A stretch of DNA of 51,691 nucleotides, taken from NCBI GenBank assembly GCA_943330855.2, contig CALQJI020000032.1, forward strand, positions 1 through 51,691, in the 5' to 3' direction. Below, one piece after another: positions 1-7,697 of this stretch (its first letter is position 1; the number at the start of each line of letters is the position of its first letter). Position numbers and translations under genes: made by a program. The DNA is from Klebsiella pneumoniae (GTDB taxonomy: Bacteria > Verrucomicrobiota > Verrucomicrobiia > Limisphaerales > SXTU01). The notes beneath the pieces are model-generated. The model ran no database searches. It was given only the letters and a program-made list of their open reading frames with translations, and was not told the origin of the DNA.

Positions 1-105
1 CACGCCGGGATGGATCCCTACGAGTTGAAGAAAAGGATTGAGGCCAAGCTGAAGAAATTCTTCACTGCCTTGGGTAAACTAGATCGTGAGTCAACGAAGA
101 CCTGA
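1..105 (+). CDS. 3' end of a gene cut by the window edge; possibly a transposase C-terminus
   Basis: The first frame is open from base 1 to a TGA at 103-105 and encodes 34 residues. They are lysine-rich and amphipathic (for example DPYELKKRIEAKLKKFFTAL) and end in LDRESTKT. This composition is protein-like and unlike the arginine/alanine-rich shadow frames of the window. The tail resembles my recollection of C-termini of DDE-type transposases from Verrucomicrobia, but no catalytic residue lies inside the window, so the identity is tentative. The gene is 5'-partial. The decamer CGTGAGTCAA occurs at 85-94, within the last codons, and again at 134-143. Confidence 0.45.
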   Translation, partial: HAGMDPYELKKRIEAKLKKFFTALGKLDRESTKT

Positions 106-358
106 CGGTCCCCTGCCCCCGGTAACATTTAGCCGTGAGTCAATACGGTCGGGGGCACATTCCAGCACTGCCCCGGACCGCAGCATTCCAGGCCGCAGCG
201 GGTGATTCGCATGAGGGTTGGGGGCACAGCCCGGAGGCTACGTGCGGCGGCGGCGGGGGCTCCCGCGCTCCGGTCCGTGGGCGGCGGGAGCAGTGTCAGG
301 ATGCGTCCGGCGGTCCGCCCGATTGCTTTCGCGGCCCGACGATGGTTTGATTCGTGCC
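106..358. other. intergenic stretch without a supported gene
   Basis: This stretch lies between the truncated first gene and the DUF1592 protein. It contains G/C runs and the second copy of CGTGAGTCAA (134-143). Open frames exist on both strands, but their arginine/proline/serine-rich translations look like GC shadows. The upstream extension of the next gene's frame to 218 has no signal-peptide character. I see no clear promoter. Confidence 0.4.
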
Positions 359-2692
359 ATGAACCATCGGCTAAACTGCGCGCTCGTCGGGCTGTTCTCC
401 TGCGCTGCATTCGCGGTAGCAGCGGAGCCGACAGCCCCAGGCACTGTCCATACGATGGTGCAAAAGTATTGCGTGGATTGCCACAGCCCGGACGTGGCGA
501 AGGGCGGACTGAACTTGGCGATGCTGCTGCCTGACGACGCAAGCCAACACCCGGATGCGTGGGAGAAAGTCATCCGCAAATTGCGCGCTCGGCAGATGCC
601 GCCGCTCGGCAAGCCGCGCCCGGACGAGGCGAGTTACTCCGCTGCCGTGTCAGGGTTGGAGGCAACACTCGATCGCACCGCCGCAGCGAAGCCCAATCCC
701 GGGCGGACGGACACCGTGCGGCGGCTCAATCGCACGGAGTATCAGAATGCGATTCGTGATTTGCTCGCGCTGGAGATTGACGCGACGGCCCTGCTGCCAG
801 CGGACGAGGCGAGCCACGGCTTCGACAACGTCACCGTCGGCACCCTCTCCCCAACGCTGCTGGACCGCTACCTCACGGCGGCGCAGACAATCAGCCGACT
901 CGCGGTCGGCGGCGCGCAGCGGGCACCCGGCGGCGAGATGATTCGCATCCGGCCCGACCTCACGCAGGAGGAGCGCGTCGAGGGCCTGCCGCTCGGCACG
1001 CGCGGCGGGGCGCTGCTGCGCCACACATTCCCGCAGGACGGCGATTACGAGGTGCAAATCCGCCTCACGCGCGACCGCAACGAGGAGGTGGAAGGGTTGC
1101 GCGAGCCACACGAATTTCTCCTCCTCCTCGGCCGCGAGCAGGTGAAGTCCGCCGTCGTCAAGCCCGCTGGCAGCAAGGGGCACGACCTCGTGGACGCGCA
1201 CTTAAAGTTCCGCCTGCCGGTCAAAGCCGGACCGCAGGAGCTGGGCGTGACTTTCCTCAAAAACCCAGCGTCCCTGCGCGAGACGGCGCGCCAGCCCTAC
1301 ACAGCACAGTTCAACATGCACCGGCACCCGCGCTCTTCGCCGGCGATTTACCAGGTGTCCATCACCGGCCCGTTCAGCGCGGCGGGTGCTGGCGACACTC
1401 CGGCGCGGAGGCGGCTGTTCGTCGCGCAGCCGAAGTCCGTGGCCGAGGAGGAATCCTGCGCCAAGCAAATCCTGGCCCCACTGATCCGCCGCGCGTATCG
1501 GCGTCCGGTCAGCGACGCAGACCTCGCGAAGCCGATGGAGTTTTTCCGAGATGCTCGCAAAGGCTCGGACTTTGACGCGGGCATCGAGGCGGCGTTGAGC
1601 GTCGTGCTCGTCAGTCGCGAATTCCTCTTTCGCGTCGAGCGGGAGCCGGCGGGCCTGGCCCCGAAGACGCCATATCGCATCCCTGATTTGGAACTGGCCT
1701 CCCGGCTCTCATTTTTCCTGTGGAGCAGCCTTCCAGACGACGAACTGCTGGCCGTGGCCGCCCGCGGCGAGCTCCACACGCCCGCCGTGCTCGCGCAGCA
1801 AACGCGGCGGATGCTCGCGGACGCTCGCTCGCAATCGCTCGCCAGCAACTTCGCCAGCCAGTGGCTGCACTTGCGCAACCTCGACTCCATCACGCCAGAC
1901 GGTCGGCTTTTCCCCGACTTCGACGACAACCTGCGGCAAGCCATGCGGCGCGAGACGGAACTGCTCTTTGAAGAAATCTTGCGAGACGACCGCAGCGCGC
2001 TCGACCTCTTGCGCGCAGACCACACCTGGTTGAACGAGCGACTCGCGAAGCACTACGGCATTCCGCACATCTACGGCCCGCGCTTCCGCCGCGTCGCCCT
2101 CGCGCCTGACTCACCGCGCGGCGGGTTGCTGCGGCACGCGAGCGTGCTGACGGTGACTTCCTACGCGACGCGCACGTCACCGGTCATTCGCGGCCATTGG
2201 ATTCTGGGCAACCTCCTCGGCTCCCCACCCCCGCCGCCACCGCCGAACGTGCCGGCGCTGGAGGACAACGTGGTTTTCGCCACACTGCCCGTGCGCGAAC
2301 GCCTCGCACAGCACCGGGCAAATCCCGCGTGCGCGAGCTGCCACGACGTGATGGACCCGGTCGGCTTCGCGCTGGAAAATTACGACGCACTGGGCCGCTG
2401 GCGCACGCGGGAGGAAGGCCAGCCGGTGGATGCGACGGGCGGCTTTCCGGATGGCAGCAAGTTCACCGGCGTCGCCGGGCTGGAGCAGGCGCTGCTGAAC
2501 CGCCCGGAGTTGTTCGTCGGCACGCTTGCGGAGAAACTGCTCACCTACGCGTTGGGCCGGGGCATCGAGACTTACGACGCGCCGGCGGTGCGGCAAATCC
2601 TCCGTGACGCACAGGCTGACAAATTCCACTTCTCGGCTATTGTCCTTGGCGTCGTCAACAGCACTCCGTTTAAGATGCGGCAAAGCCTATGA
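359..2692 (+). CDS. Secreted c-type cytochrome-like DUF1592/DUF1588/DUF1585 family protein (locus A)
   Basis: This 777-residue protein belongs to the multi-domain family (DUF1587, DUF1592, DUF1588, DUF1585, DUF1595) that is abundant in Planctomycetota and Verrucomicrobiota; its biochemical role is not established. ATG 359 was chosen because it gives a signal peptide (GLFSCAAFAVAA, about residues 11-22). A c-heme motif CVDCH lies at residues 38-42. The DUF1587-like segment RRLNRTEYQNAIRDLL starts near 121 and the DUF1592 segment ELASRLSFFLWSS near 445. A second CASCH at 658-662 is followed by DPVGFALENYDALG, the usual DUF1588 context, and a DUF1585-like LLTYALGRG lies near 727. Two c-heme sites suggest periplasmic electron transfer. 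The stop overlaps the next start by four bases (ATGA), so the two genes are translationally coupled. Confidence 0.9.
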   Translation: MNHRLNCALVGLFSCAAFAVAAEPTAPGTVHTMVQKYCVDCHSPDVAKGGLNLAMLLPDDASQHPDAWEKVIRKLRARQMPPLGKPRPDEASYSAAVSGLEATLDRTAAAKPNPGRTDTVRRLNRTEYQNAIRDLLALEIDATALLPADEASHGFDNVTVGTLSPTLLDRYLTAAQTISRLAVGGAQRAPGGEMIRIRPDLTQEERVEGLPLGTRGGALLRHTFPQDGDYEVQIRLTRDRNEEVEGLREPHEFLLLLGREQVKSAVVKPAGSKGHDLVDAHLKFRLPVKAGPQELGVTFLKNPASLRETARQPYTAQFNMHRHPRSSPAIYQVSITGPFSAAGAGDTPARRRLFVAQPKSVAEEESCAKQILAPLIRRAYRRPVSDADLAKPMEFFRDARKGSDFDAGIEAALSVVLVSREFLFRVEREPAGLAPKTPYRIPDLELASRLSFFLWSSLPDDELLAVAARGELHTPAVLAQQTRRMLADARSQSLASNFASQWLHLRNLDSITPDGRLFPDFDDNLRQAMRRETELLFEEILRDDRSALDLLRADHTWLNERLAKHYGIPHIYGPRFRRVALAPDSPRGGLLRHASVLTVTSYATRTSPVIRGHWILGNLLGSPPPPPPPNVPALEDNVVFATLPVRERLAQHRANPACASCHDVMDPVGFALENYDALGRWRTREEGQPVDATGGFPDGSKFTGVAGLEQALLNRPELFVGTLAEKLLTYALGRGIETYDAPAVRQILRDAQADKFHFSAIVLGVVNSTPFKMRQSL

Positions 2693-4038
2693 GCACCTTC
2701 ACCACTCGCTCCGCCCTACCACGCCGCACCTTCCTCCAGGGCGTCGGGGCCACGCTCGCCCTGCCGCTGCTCGATGCGATGGTGCCCGCTGCGACCGCCG
2801 ACGTGAAGACGCTGGCCACGCCCGTGCGTCGGCTGGGCTTCGTCTTCATGCCGATGGGTGCGGACATCACGCGCTGGACGCCACCCGGCCGGGACAAGCT
2901 CGACGAGTTGTCGCCCATTCTCAGCTCGCTCGCGCCGGTGAGGCAGCACGTCAGCGTCGTCTCGAACCTGGAGCTGAAGAACGCGTATCCCGGCACGCAC
3001 GCGACCTCGAACGCCGCCTTCCTCAGCGCCGCGAAAGCCCGGCACACGGAGAGCACCGACTACTATCTCGGCACCACGGTGGACCAAATCGCCGCGCAGC
3101 AAATCGGGCGGCAGACGCAGCTCCCCTCGCTCGAGATGGCGATGGATATGATGCAAACCGTCGGCCAGTGCGACAACGGCTACGCCTGCGTTTATCAAAA
3201 CAACCTCTCGTGGTCCTCGCCCACCACGCCGTTGCCCGCCGAGGCGCATCCGCGACTCGTGTTCGAAATGCTCTTCGGTGAAGGCGGCACTAAGGCCGAG
3301 CGCCGCGCCGCACTCCGCAAACGCGCGAGCCTGCTGGACTTCATGAAGGACGATATCGCCCGGCTCGAACGCTCCCTCGGCCCCGCCGACCGCGCAAAGA
3401 TGAGCCACTATTTGGAAACCGTCCGCGAGGTTGAGCGCCGCATCCAGAGAGCCGAAGCCAGCGTGGCGGAGAACCCGTTGCCTGACCTCGACCGGCCCGT
3501 GGGCGTGCCGGCGAGCTACGCGGAACACGCACGGCTGATGTTTGATTTGCAGGTGCTCGCGCTGCAGGGCGATGTCACACGCGTCATCACCTTCCAGCTC
3601 GCGCGCGAGACGAGCAACCGCACTTACCCCGAGACCGGCGTGACGGACCCGCACCACCCGCTCTCGCACCACGGCAACGACCCGGAGAAAGTCGCGCGCA
3701 TGGCCAAGATAAATCAGTTCCACGTCTCCCTCTTCGCGGAGTTTCTCACCAAGCTCGCAGCGACGAAGGAAGGCAACGGCTCGCTGCTCGACCACTCGCT
3801 GTATCTCTACGGCAGCGGCATGGGCAACCCGAACCAACACGACCACATCAACCTACCCATCCTCGTCGCCGGCGGCGCAGCGGGCGGGATGAAGGGCGGC
3901 CGCCACCTCCGCCACGCGCAGCCCACGCCGCTGGCGAACCTGCACCTCACGCTGCTCGACAAGGTCGGCGTGCGGCTGGACAAATTCGCCGACAGCAACG
4001 GGAAGATGAACGAACTGTTCCAGCCGTTGGGGATTTGA
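2689..4038 (+). CDS. DUF1552 domain protein with Tat-like signal (locus A)
   Basis: This 449-residue protein belongs to the DUF1552 family, which is nearly always encoded beside a DUF1592 c-heme protein; the function is unknown. The N-terminus carries PRRTFLQG at residues 11-18 followed by a hydrophobic stretch, a twin-arginine-like export signal that suggests folding in the cytoplasm before export. Conserved family features include NNLSWSSPTTPLP in the first half and GSGMGNPNQHDHINLPIL near the C-terminus, whose histidines and aspartate could bind a metal. It overlaps the upstream gene by ATGA, and its stop lies 11 bases before the ankyrin gene's ATG. It is probably the partner of the upstream cytochrome. 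Confidence 0.9.
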   Translation: MSTFTTRSALPRRTFLQGVGATLALPLLDAMVPAATADVKTLATPVRRLGFVFMPMGADITRWTPPGRDKLDELSPILSSLAPVRQHVSVVSNLELKNAYPGTHATSNAAFLSAAKARHTESTDYYLGTTVDQIAAQQIGRQTQLPSLEMAMDMMQTVGQCDNGYACVYQNNLSWSSPTTPLPAEAHPRLVFEMLFGEGGTKAERRAALRKRASLLDFMKDDIARLERSLGPADRAKMSHYLETVREVERRIQRAEASVAENPLPDLDRPVGVPASYAEHARLMFDLQVLALQGDVTRVITFQLARETSNRTYPETGVTDPHHPLSHHGNDPEKVARMAKINQFHVSLFAEFLTKLAATKEGNGSLLDHSLYLYGSGMGNPNQHDHINLPILVAGGAAGGMKGGRHLRHAQPTPLANLHLTLLDKVGVRLDKFADSNGKMNELFQPLGI

Positions 4039-4049
4039 AACTCCGTGCG

Positions 4050-5561
4050 ATGAGCCTCCACATCTTCGGACGACTTACTTCACTGCTTGGCTTCCTTGCC
4101 ATCGCATTCATCGCTCACGGCGAGTCTTCCCCGCTCGCCGATGCCGCTGAAAAGGCGGACTGGGCGCGGGTGCACCAACTGTTGAAGGCGAAGACTCCCG
4201 CGCAATCCGCCCAAGCTGACGGCACCTCAGCGCTGCATTGGGCTGCGTATCACAACCACCCGGCCACCACGCAGTTACTCCTCGCCGCCGGGGCGGATGC
4301 TAAGGCCACGAACAACTACGGCGTCGCCCCACTCGCACTCGCCTGCGTCAACGGTGACGAAGCCATCGTCGCCGCGCTGCTCGGCGCGGGGGCGGATGCG
4401 AACACGACACTACGCGGCGGCGAGACCGTCTTGATGACCGCCGCGCGCACGGGGCGCTCCGGGCCGGTGCGCGCACTGCTCGCGCGCGGAGCGGTGGTGG
4501 ATGCAATGGACCGGAAGGGCCAGACCGCGCTCATGTGGGCCGCTGCCGATGGCCAAACCGAAGTCGTCGAACTCCTCCTCAACGCCGGCGCAAACCAACT
4601 TGCCCGCGTGAAGTCCGGCTTCACTGCGCTCCACTTCGCCGTCCGCGAAGGACGCATCGGCGTCGCCCGCGCGCTGCTCAAAGCCGGCATGAATGTGAAT
4701 CAGCCCATCGAGACCGAGCGCGGCGGCGGCGGACGGATGCCAGCAAACGGCACCAGCGCCCTCTTGCTCGCCGTGGAGAACGCGCACTACGAGCTGGCCG
4801 TCGAGTTGCTCAAGTCCGGCGCCAATGCGAACGACCAACGCTCGGGACTTACACCGCTCCACACGCTCACCTCCGTCCGGAAACCGAATCGCGGTGACGA
4901 CGACTCCGGCCAGCCGCCGCCCGATGGCTCAGGCAACGTCACGTGGGACGCCTTCGTGCGCGCGCTCGTGAAACATGGAGCGGACGTGAACGCACGGTTG
5001 GCGAAGGGCACGTCAGGCCGCGGCAAACTCAGCACGGTGGGCGCGACGCCGTTCCTGTTCGCGGCGAAGACGGCGGACTTGCCGCTGATGAAGCTGCTCG
5101 TCGAGCTGGGCGCAGACCCGTTCTTGCCGAACAAGGACGGAGCAACGCCACTCCTGGCCGCTGCGGGGCTGGGCTGTCACGCACCGACCGAGGAAGCGGG
5201 CACGGAGCCCGAGTGTCTCGCCGCCGTGGCGTATCTGCTCGCGCTGGGTGCGGACATAAATGCGGTGGACGCGAACGGCGAGACGGCCATGCACGGGGCA
5301 GCTTACAAGAGCCTTCCTCTCATGGTGGATTTGCTCGCAGGCAAGGGCGCAAAGCTCGCGATTTGGAATCAGAAGAACAAGGCCGGCTGGACCCCGTTGC
5401 TCATCGCGCAGGGTTTTCGACCGGGGAATTTCAAACCCGCCGCCGAGACCATCACGGCGTTCGATCGGGTGCTGCGCGCCGCCGGCATCACGCCGCCCCC
5501 GAGCCCGCCGCCGCCCATCGGTGGCAAGAACCACGACCCCGCAAAGAAATACGAGCTGTGA
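4050..5561 (+). CDS. Secreted ankyrin-repeat protein (locus A)
   Basis: This 503-residue protein consists almost entirely of ankyrin repeats. Typical units such as GTSALHWAAYHNHPATTQLL, GQTALMWAAADGQTEVVELL and SGFTALHFAVREGRIGVARA recur at roughly 33-residue spacing, about ten in total, with two longer inter-repeat loops. The C-terminus is proline-rich (PPPSPPPP). The N-terminus (LTSLLGFLAIAFIAHG) is a signal peptide. I chose ATG 4050; an in-frame TTG at 4035 would overlap the upstream stop and add five residues. Ankyrin repeats mediate protein-protein contacts, so it may scaffold the upstream c-heme/DUF1552 pair in the periplasm (inference from operon position). Confidence 0.85.
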   Translation: MSLHIFGRLTSLLGFLAIAFIAHGESSPLADAAEKADWARVHQLLKAKTPAQSAQADGTSALHWAAYHNHPATTQLLLAAGADAKATNNYGVAPLALACVNGDEAIVAALLGAGADANTTLRGGETVLMTAARTGRSGPVRALLARGAVVDAMDRKGQTALMWAAADGQTEVVELLLNAGANQLARVKSGFTALHFAVREGRIGVARALLKAGMNVNQPIETERGGGGRMPANGTSALLLAVENAHYELAVELLKSGANANDQRSGLTPLHTLTSVRKPNRGDDDSGQPPPDGSGNVTWDAFVRALVKHGADVNARLAKGTSGRGKLSTVGATPFLFAAKTADLPLMKLLVELGADPFLPNKDGATPLLAAAGLGCHAPTEEAGTEPECLAAVAYLLALGADINAVDANGETAMHGAAYKSLPLMVDLLAGKGAKLAIWNQKNKAGWTPLLIAQGFRPGNFKPAAETITAFDRVLRAAGITPPPSPPPPIGGKNHDPAKKYEL

Positions 5562-5612
5562 TCGCAAACCCCGAAGTCGGGACGCCTTTACTTCCGTCGG
5601 CTGCCACCCGTT

Positions 5613-5774
5613 TCAAAGTTGGGCGTCGTCCACGAACTGTCGGGCATTCGTGCCGTTTAGGCACTCCTCCACGTTCGTATCGCCGTCGCCGTCCAAGTCC
5701 TTCGCGCCGTCGCGGGCATCGTTCGCGTTGAGACCGTGCTTCTGCTCCCCTTCGTCCGGCATCCCGTCGTGGTC
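5613..5774 (-). pseudogene. Relic of a calcium-binding-repeat C-terminus of a secreted protein
   Basis: The minus-strand frame reads DHDGMPDEGEQKHGLNAND, then GAKDLDGDGDTNVEECLNGT, and ends in FVDDAQL and a stop. This closely follows the thrombospondin-3/dockerin-like tail (D-x-DGMPD-x-WE...HGLNPND...DADGDGYTNIEEYLNGTDP) found at the C-terminus of secreted pectate-lyase-like and related proteins in Planctomycetota and Verrucomicrobiota. Several otherwise invariant positions are altered here: W to G, P to A, Y to D, Y to C and D to N. No catalytic region lies upstream, where the frame enters repeat sequence. I read it as a decayed 3' remnant of a lost gene. Confidence 0.55.
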
Positions 5775-5845
5775 GGTGGCCACCGGTTCGCTCCCCTCAT
5801 CCGATGAAGGGAGAGAATCCACGGCCCGAGCGCCGCGCATTGGGA

Positions 5846-5904
5846 CCATGAACCTCCCCTCTGCAAGTTCTTGGAAATCAAGGGAGGCATCGGGAGGTTC
5901 ATGG
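5846..5904. repeat. 59-base element with 13-base perfect inverted ends
   Basis: CCATGAACCTCCC (5846-5858) is exactly complementary to GGGAGGTTCATGG (5892-5904), with a 33-base centre. An inner GGGAGG at 5882-5887 could pair alternatively with the same CCTCCC. The element lies in non-coding sequence and has no tract of T after either arm. It may be a small dispersed palindromic repeat, but copy number cannot be judged from one window. Confidence 0.55.
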
Positions 5905-5960
5905 AGAGGCAGGAGGATTACGGTTAGGATTAAGAGGCACCTTTCTCCCTCACCCTAGCC

Positions 5961-5979
5961 CTCTCCCGCTGGGAGCGGG
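5961..5979. repeat. Small palindrome in a pyrimidine-rich tract
   Basis: CCCGCT (5965-5970) pairs with AGCGGG (5974-5979) across a GGG loop. It follows a CCCTCACCCTAGCCCTCTC tract resembling the CCCTCTCCC-type REP-like repeats seen in many genomes. It lies in the gap between convergent genes. Confidence 0.35.
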
Positions 5980-6042
5980 AAGCGCTTCGCGGCCCGCTCG
6001 TCTCACCGCACGCGCCGACTGGTCGAGAGACGGACTGCCATT

Positions 6043-6061
6043 CTCCCTCTCCTAGAGGGAG
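6043..6061. terminator. Hairpin between convergent genes, possible bidirectional terminator
   Basis: CTCCCTCT (6043-6050) pairs perfectly with AGAGGGAG (6054-6061) across a three-base loop. It lies 40 bases past the stop of the minus-strand M20 gene. There is no run of T on either side, so intrinsic termination is uncertain and it may be a repeat remnant. Confidence 0.3.
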
Positions 6062-6101
6062 AGAGAGAGCGCTCCGCCGCCGACTCGTGTTACCGCACGG
6101 T

Positions 6102-7499
6102 TTACTTCGCCGCCGCCACGTCCGTCACGGCGTGCCAGATGAACTCCATGAACTGGCCCAGGCCCTTGATGTTGATGCGCTCGTCGTTGCCGTGCATGCC
6201 GGTGACTTCCTTGTCCGCATAGACGGTGCCGACGCCGTAGGCTTGCACGCCCTTGGCGCGGAGCTGCGCGGAGTCGGTGGCGCCCACGACCATCATGGGC
6301 ATGGTGATGGCGCCGGGGAACTGCCGTTTCTGTGAGCGTTCGAGCGCGCCGAACAGCTCGTTGTCGTGCCGGGAGGGCGGGGCGGTGGGCCGGCCGCCGA
6401 CGGGGGGGACGACTTCGATGAGCGGGTCGTTGATGACCTTGCGCAATGCTTCGGCGAGGCGCTCGACGTCTTCGTCGGGCAGGGCGCGCACGTCGATTTG
6501 CGCGAGGGCGTCGCCGGGGATGACGTTGATGCGGAAGCCGCCCTTGATGATGGTGGGCACGAGGGTGGTGCGGGTCATGGCGTGGTAGGTGCCGAAGTTC
6601 AGGCGCAACTTTTCCTGCGCCAATGCGCCGACGGCGGGGTCTTCGAGGTGCGTGAAGAGGAAGGCGTCGGGCGCGGGGCTGATGGTGGCGAGGCGTTTGA
6701 AGAACTCGCGCGTGGTGTCGTTGAGGCGCATGGGGGCCTGCCACTCGCCAATCTTCGCGACGGCGGCGCAGAGGTGGACGATGGCGTTGTCGGGGCGCGG
6801 GCGGGAGCCGTGGCCGCTGGTGCCCTTGGCCGAGATGAGGAAGGGGCGCGGGACTTTCTCGGTGGTGGAAACGCCGACGTAGGTGACCTTGCCGCCGGCT
6901 TCGTGGATGCGCCCGCCTTCGTTGAGGGCGTATTCGCAGGCAATCTTGTCCCAGTGCTTGGCGACGAGGAAATCAATGCCGACGTGCGTGGTGCCCTCCT
7001 CGCCGGACTCGGCGAGGAAGATGATGTCGCGGTCGAGCGGGACTTTGTGCCGGTGGAGGAGCAGGAAGATTTCGAGGAAGGCCGTGGTCATGCCCTTGTC
7101 GTCGAGCGCGCCGCGACCGTAGACCCAGCCGTCCTTCACAATCCCGGCGAAGGGCTCGACGGTCCACTTGTCGCGCTCGACACCGACGACATCCGTGTGG
7201 CCCATAAGCAGGAGGGGCTTTTTCTTGCCGTTGCCCTTGAGCCGCGCGACGAGGCTGCCGCGCGCGGGTTCGAGGGCGAGGATTTCGCTGGGGATACCTT
7301 CGCGGTCGAGGATGGCTTTGAGGAACTGCGCGCCGCGGGTCTCGTTGCCGGGTGGGTTGACGGTGTCCACGCGGATGAAGGCGGAGAGGTTGGTGATGGT
7401 TTCATTGAGGGCGACGGGGAAGTTGGGCTGCGGCACCGGCGCGGCGGGCAGGGTGGGGAGCGAGCTTAAGAGGAACGCGAGGAGGAGGAACGGTTTCAT
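6102..7499 (-). CDS. Secreted M20-family metallopeptidase/deacylase
   Basis: This 465-residue zinc hydrolase belongs to the M20 family (ArgE/DapE/carboxypeptidase G2-like). Metal ligands are visible: GHTDVV (H101, D103), GRGALDDKG with bridging D133, SGEEG with the catalytic and ligand pair E167/E168, and a late histidine in VTGMHGNDERIN. The central dimerisation domain lies between them (GHGSRPRPDNAIVHL). The N-terminus MKPFLLLAFLLSSLPTLPAA is a signal peptide, so it probably acts in the periplasm or outside the cell, more likely in peptide scavenging than in arginine or lysine synthesis. The exact substrate cannot be read from the sequence. It is downstream of the VTC-domain gene but separated by about 200 bases and a large palindrome, so probably not in one operon. 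Confidence 0.88.
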   Translation of the reverse strand: MKPFLLLAFLLSSLPTLPAAPVPQPNFPVALNETITNLSAFIRVDTVNPPGNETRGAQFLKAILDREGIPSEILALEPARGSLVARLKGNGKKKPLLLMGHTDVVGVERDKWTVEPFAGIVKDGWVYGRGALDDKGMTTAFLEIFLLLHRHKVPLDRDIIFLAESGEEGTTHVGIDFLVAKHWDKIACEYALNEGGRIHEAGGKVTYVGVSTTEKVPRPFLISAKGTSGHGSRPRPDNAIVHLCAAVAKIGEWQAPMRLNDTTREFFKRLATISPAPDAFLFTHLEDPAVGALAQEKLRLNFGTYHAMTRTTLVPTIIKGGFRINVIPGDALAQIDVRALPDEDVERLAEALRKVINDPLIEVVPPVGGRPTAPPSRHDNELFGALERSQKRQFPGAITMPMMVVGATDSAQLRAKGVQAYGVGTVYADKEVTGMHGNDERINIKGLGQFMEFIWHAVTDVAAAK

Positions 7500-7607
7500 A
7501 AATGGAAGCTGGGCGAGTGGTAGCGCAGCGGGTCGGGCGCGGCAAGCGGGATGGAGGGATGCCCGTTCGATGGCGCGTGTTCAAGCCACTTGCAGCCGGG
7601 GGTTCCA

Positions 7608-7682
7608 CTCCTGCTCGTAATCCTAATCCTGCTCCGCCTCCGGGAAGGTGGGCAGGAGCAGGATTAGGAGCAGGAAGAGGAG
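7608..7682. repeat. Large palindrome built of hexamer units (GGAGCA/GGATTA type)
   Basis: The left arm 7608-7635 and right arm 7655-7682 are reverse complements at 23 of 28 positions, and the inner 14 bases (CCTAATCCTGCTCC and GGAGCAGGATTAGG) match perfectly. The loop is 19 bases. Read from the loop outward, the right arm is a phased series of hexamers: GGAGCA, GGATTA, GGAGCA, GGAAGA. It lies between two minus-strand genes and could act as a transcription terminator or processing site. There is no T tract. Confidence 0.6.
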
Positions 7683-7697
7683 CCGCGAGTCTTCGCC

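Larger units (their letters stand above)
5562..6101. other. 540-base non-coding mosaic between convergent genes
   Basis: This gap separates the ankyrin gene (+) from the M20 peptidase gene (-). From left to right it holds a degenerate C-terminal protein relic on the minus strand (5613-5774), a 59-base element with 13-base perfect inverted ends (5846-5904), a pyrimidine-rich CCCTCACCCTAGCCCTCTC tract leading into a small palindrome (5965-5979), and a CTCCCTCT/AGAGGGAG hairpin (6043-6061). I see no intact gene. The composition suggests accumulated repeats and decayed sequence. Confidence 0.6.

Noticed and set aside
85..143. CGTGAGTCAA direct repeats as a target-site duplication of an insertion sequence
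   Set aside because: One copy lies inside the coding frame and only 49 bases separate them; without the left end of the element this cannot be supported.
2716..3846. 376-codon open frame antisense to the locus A DUF1552 gene
   Set aside because: Histidine/arginine/valine-rich shadow of a clear family member.
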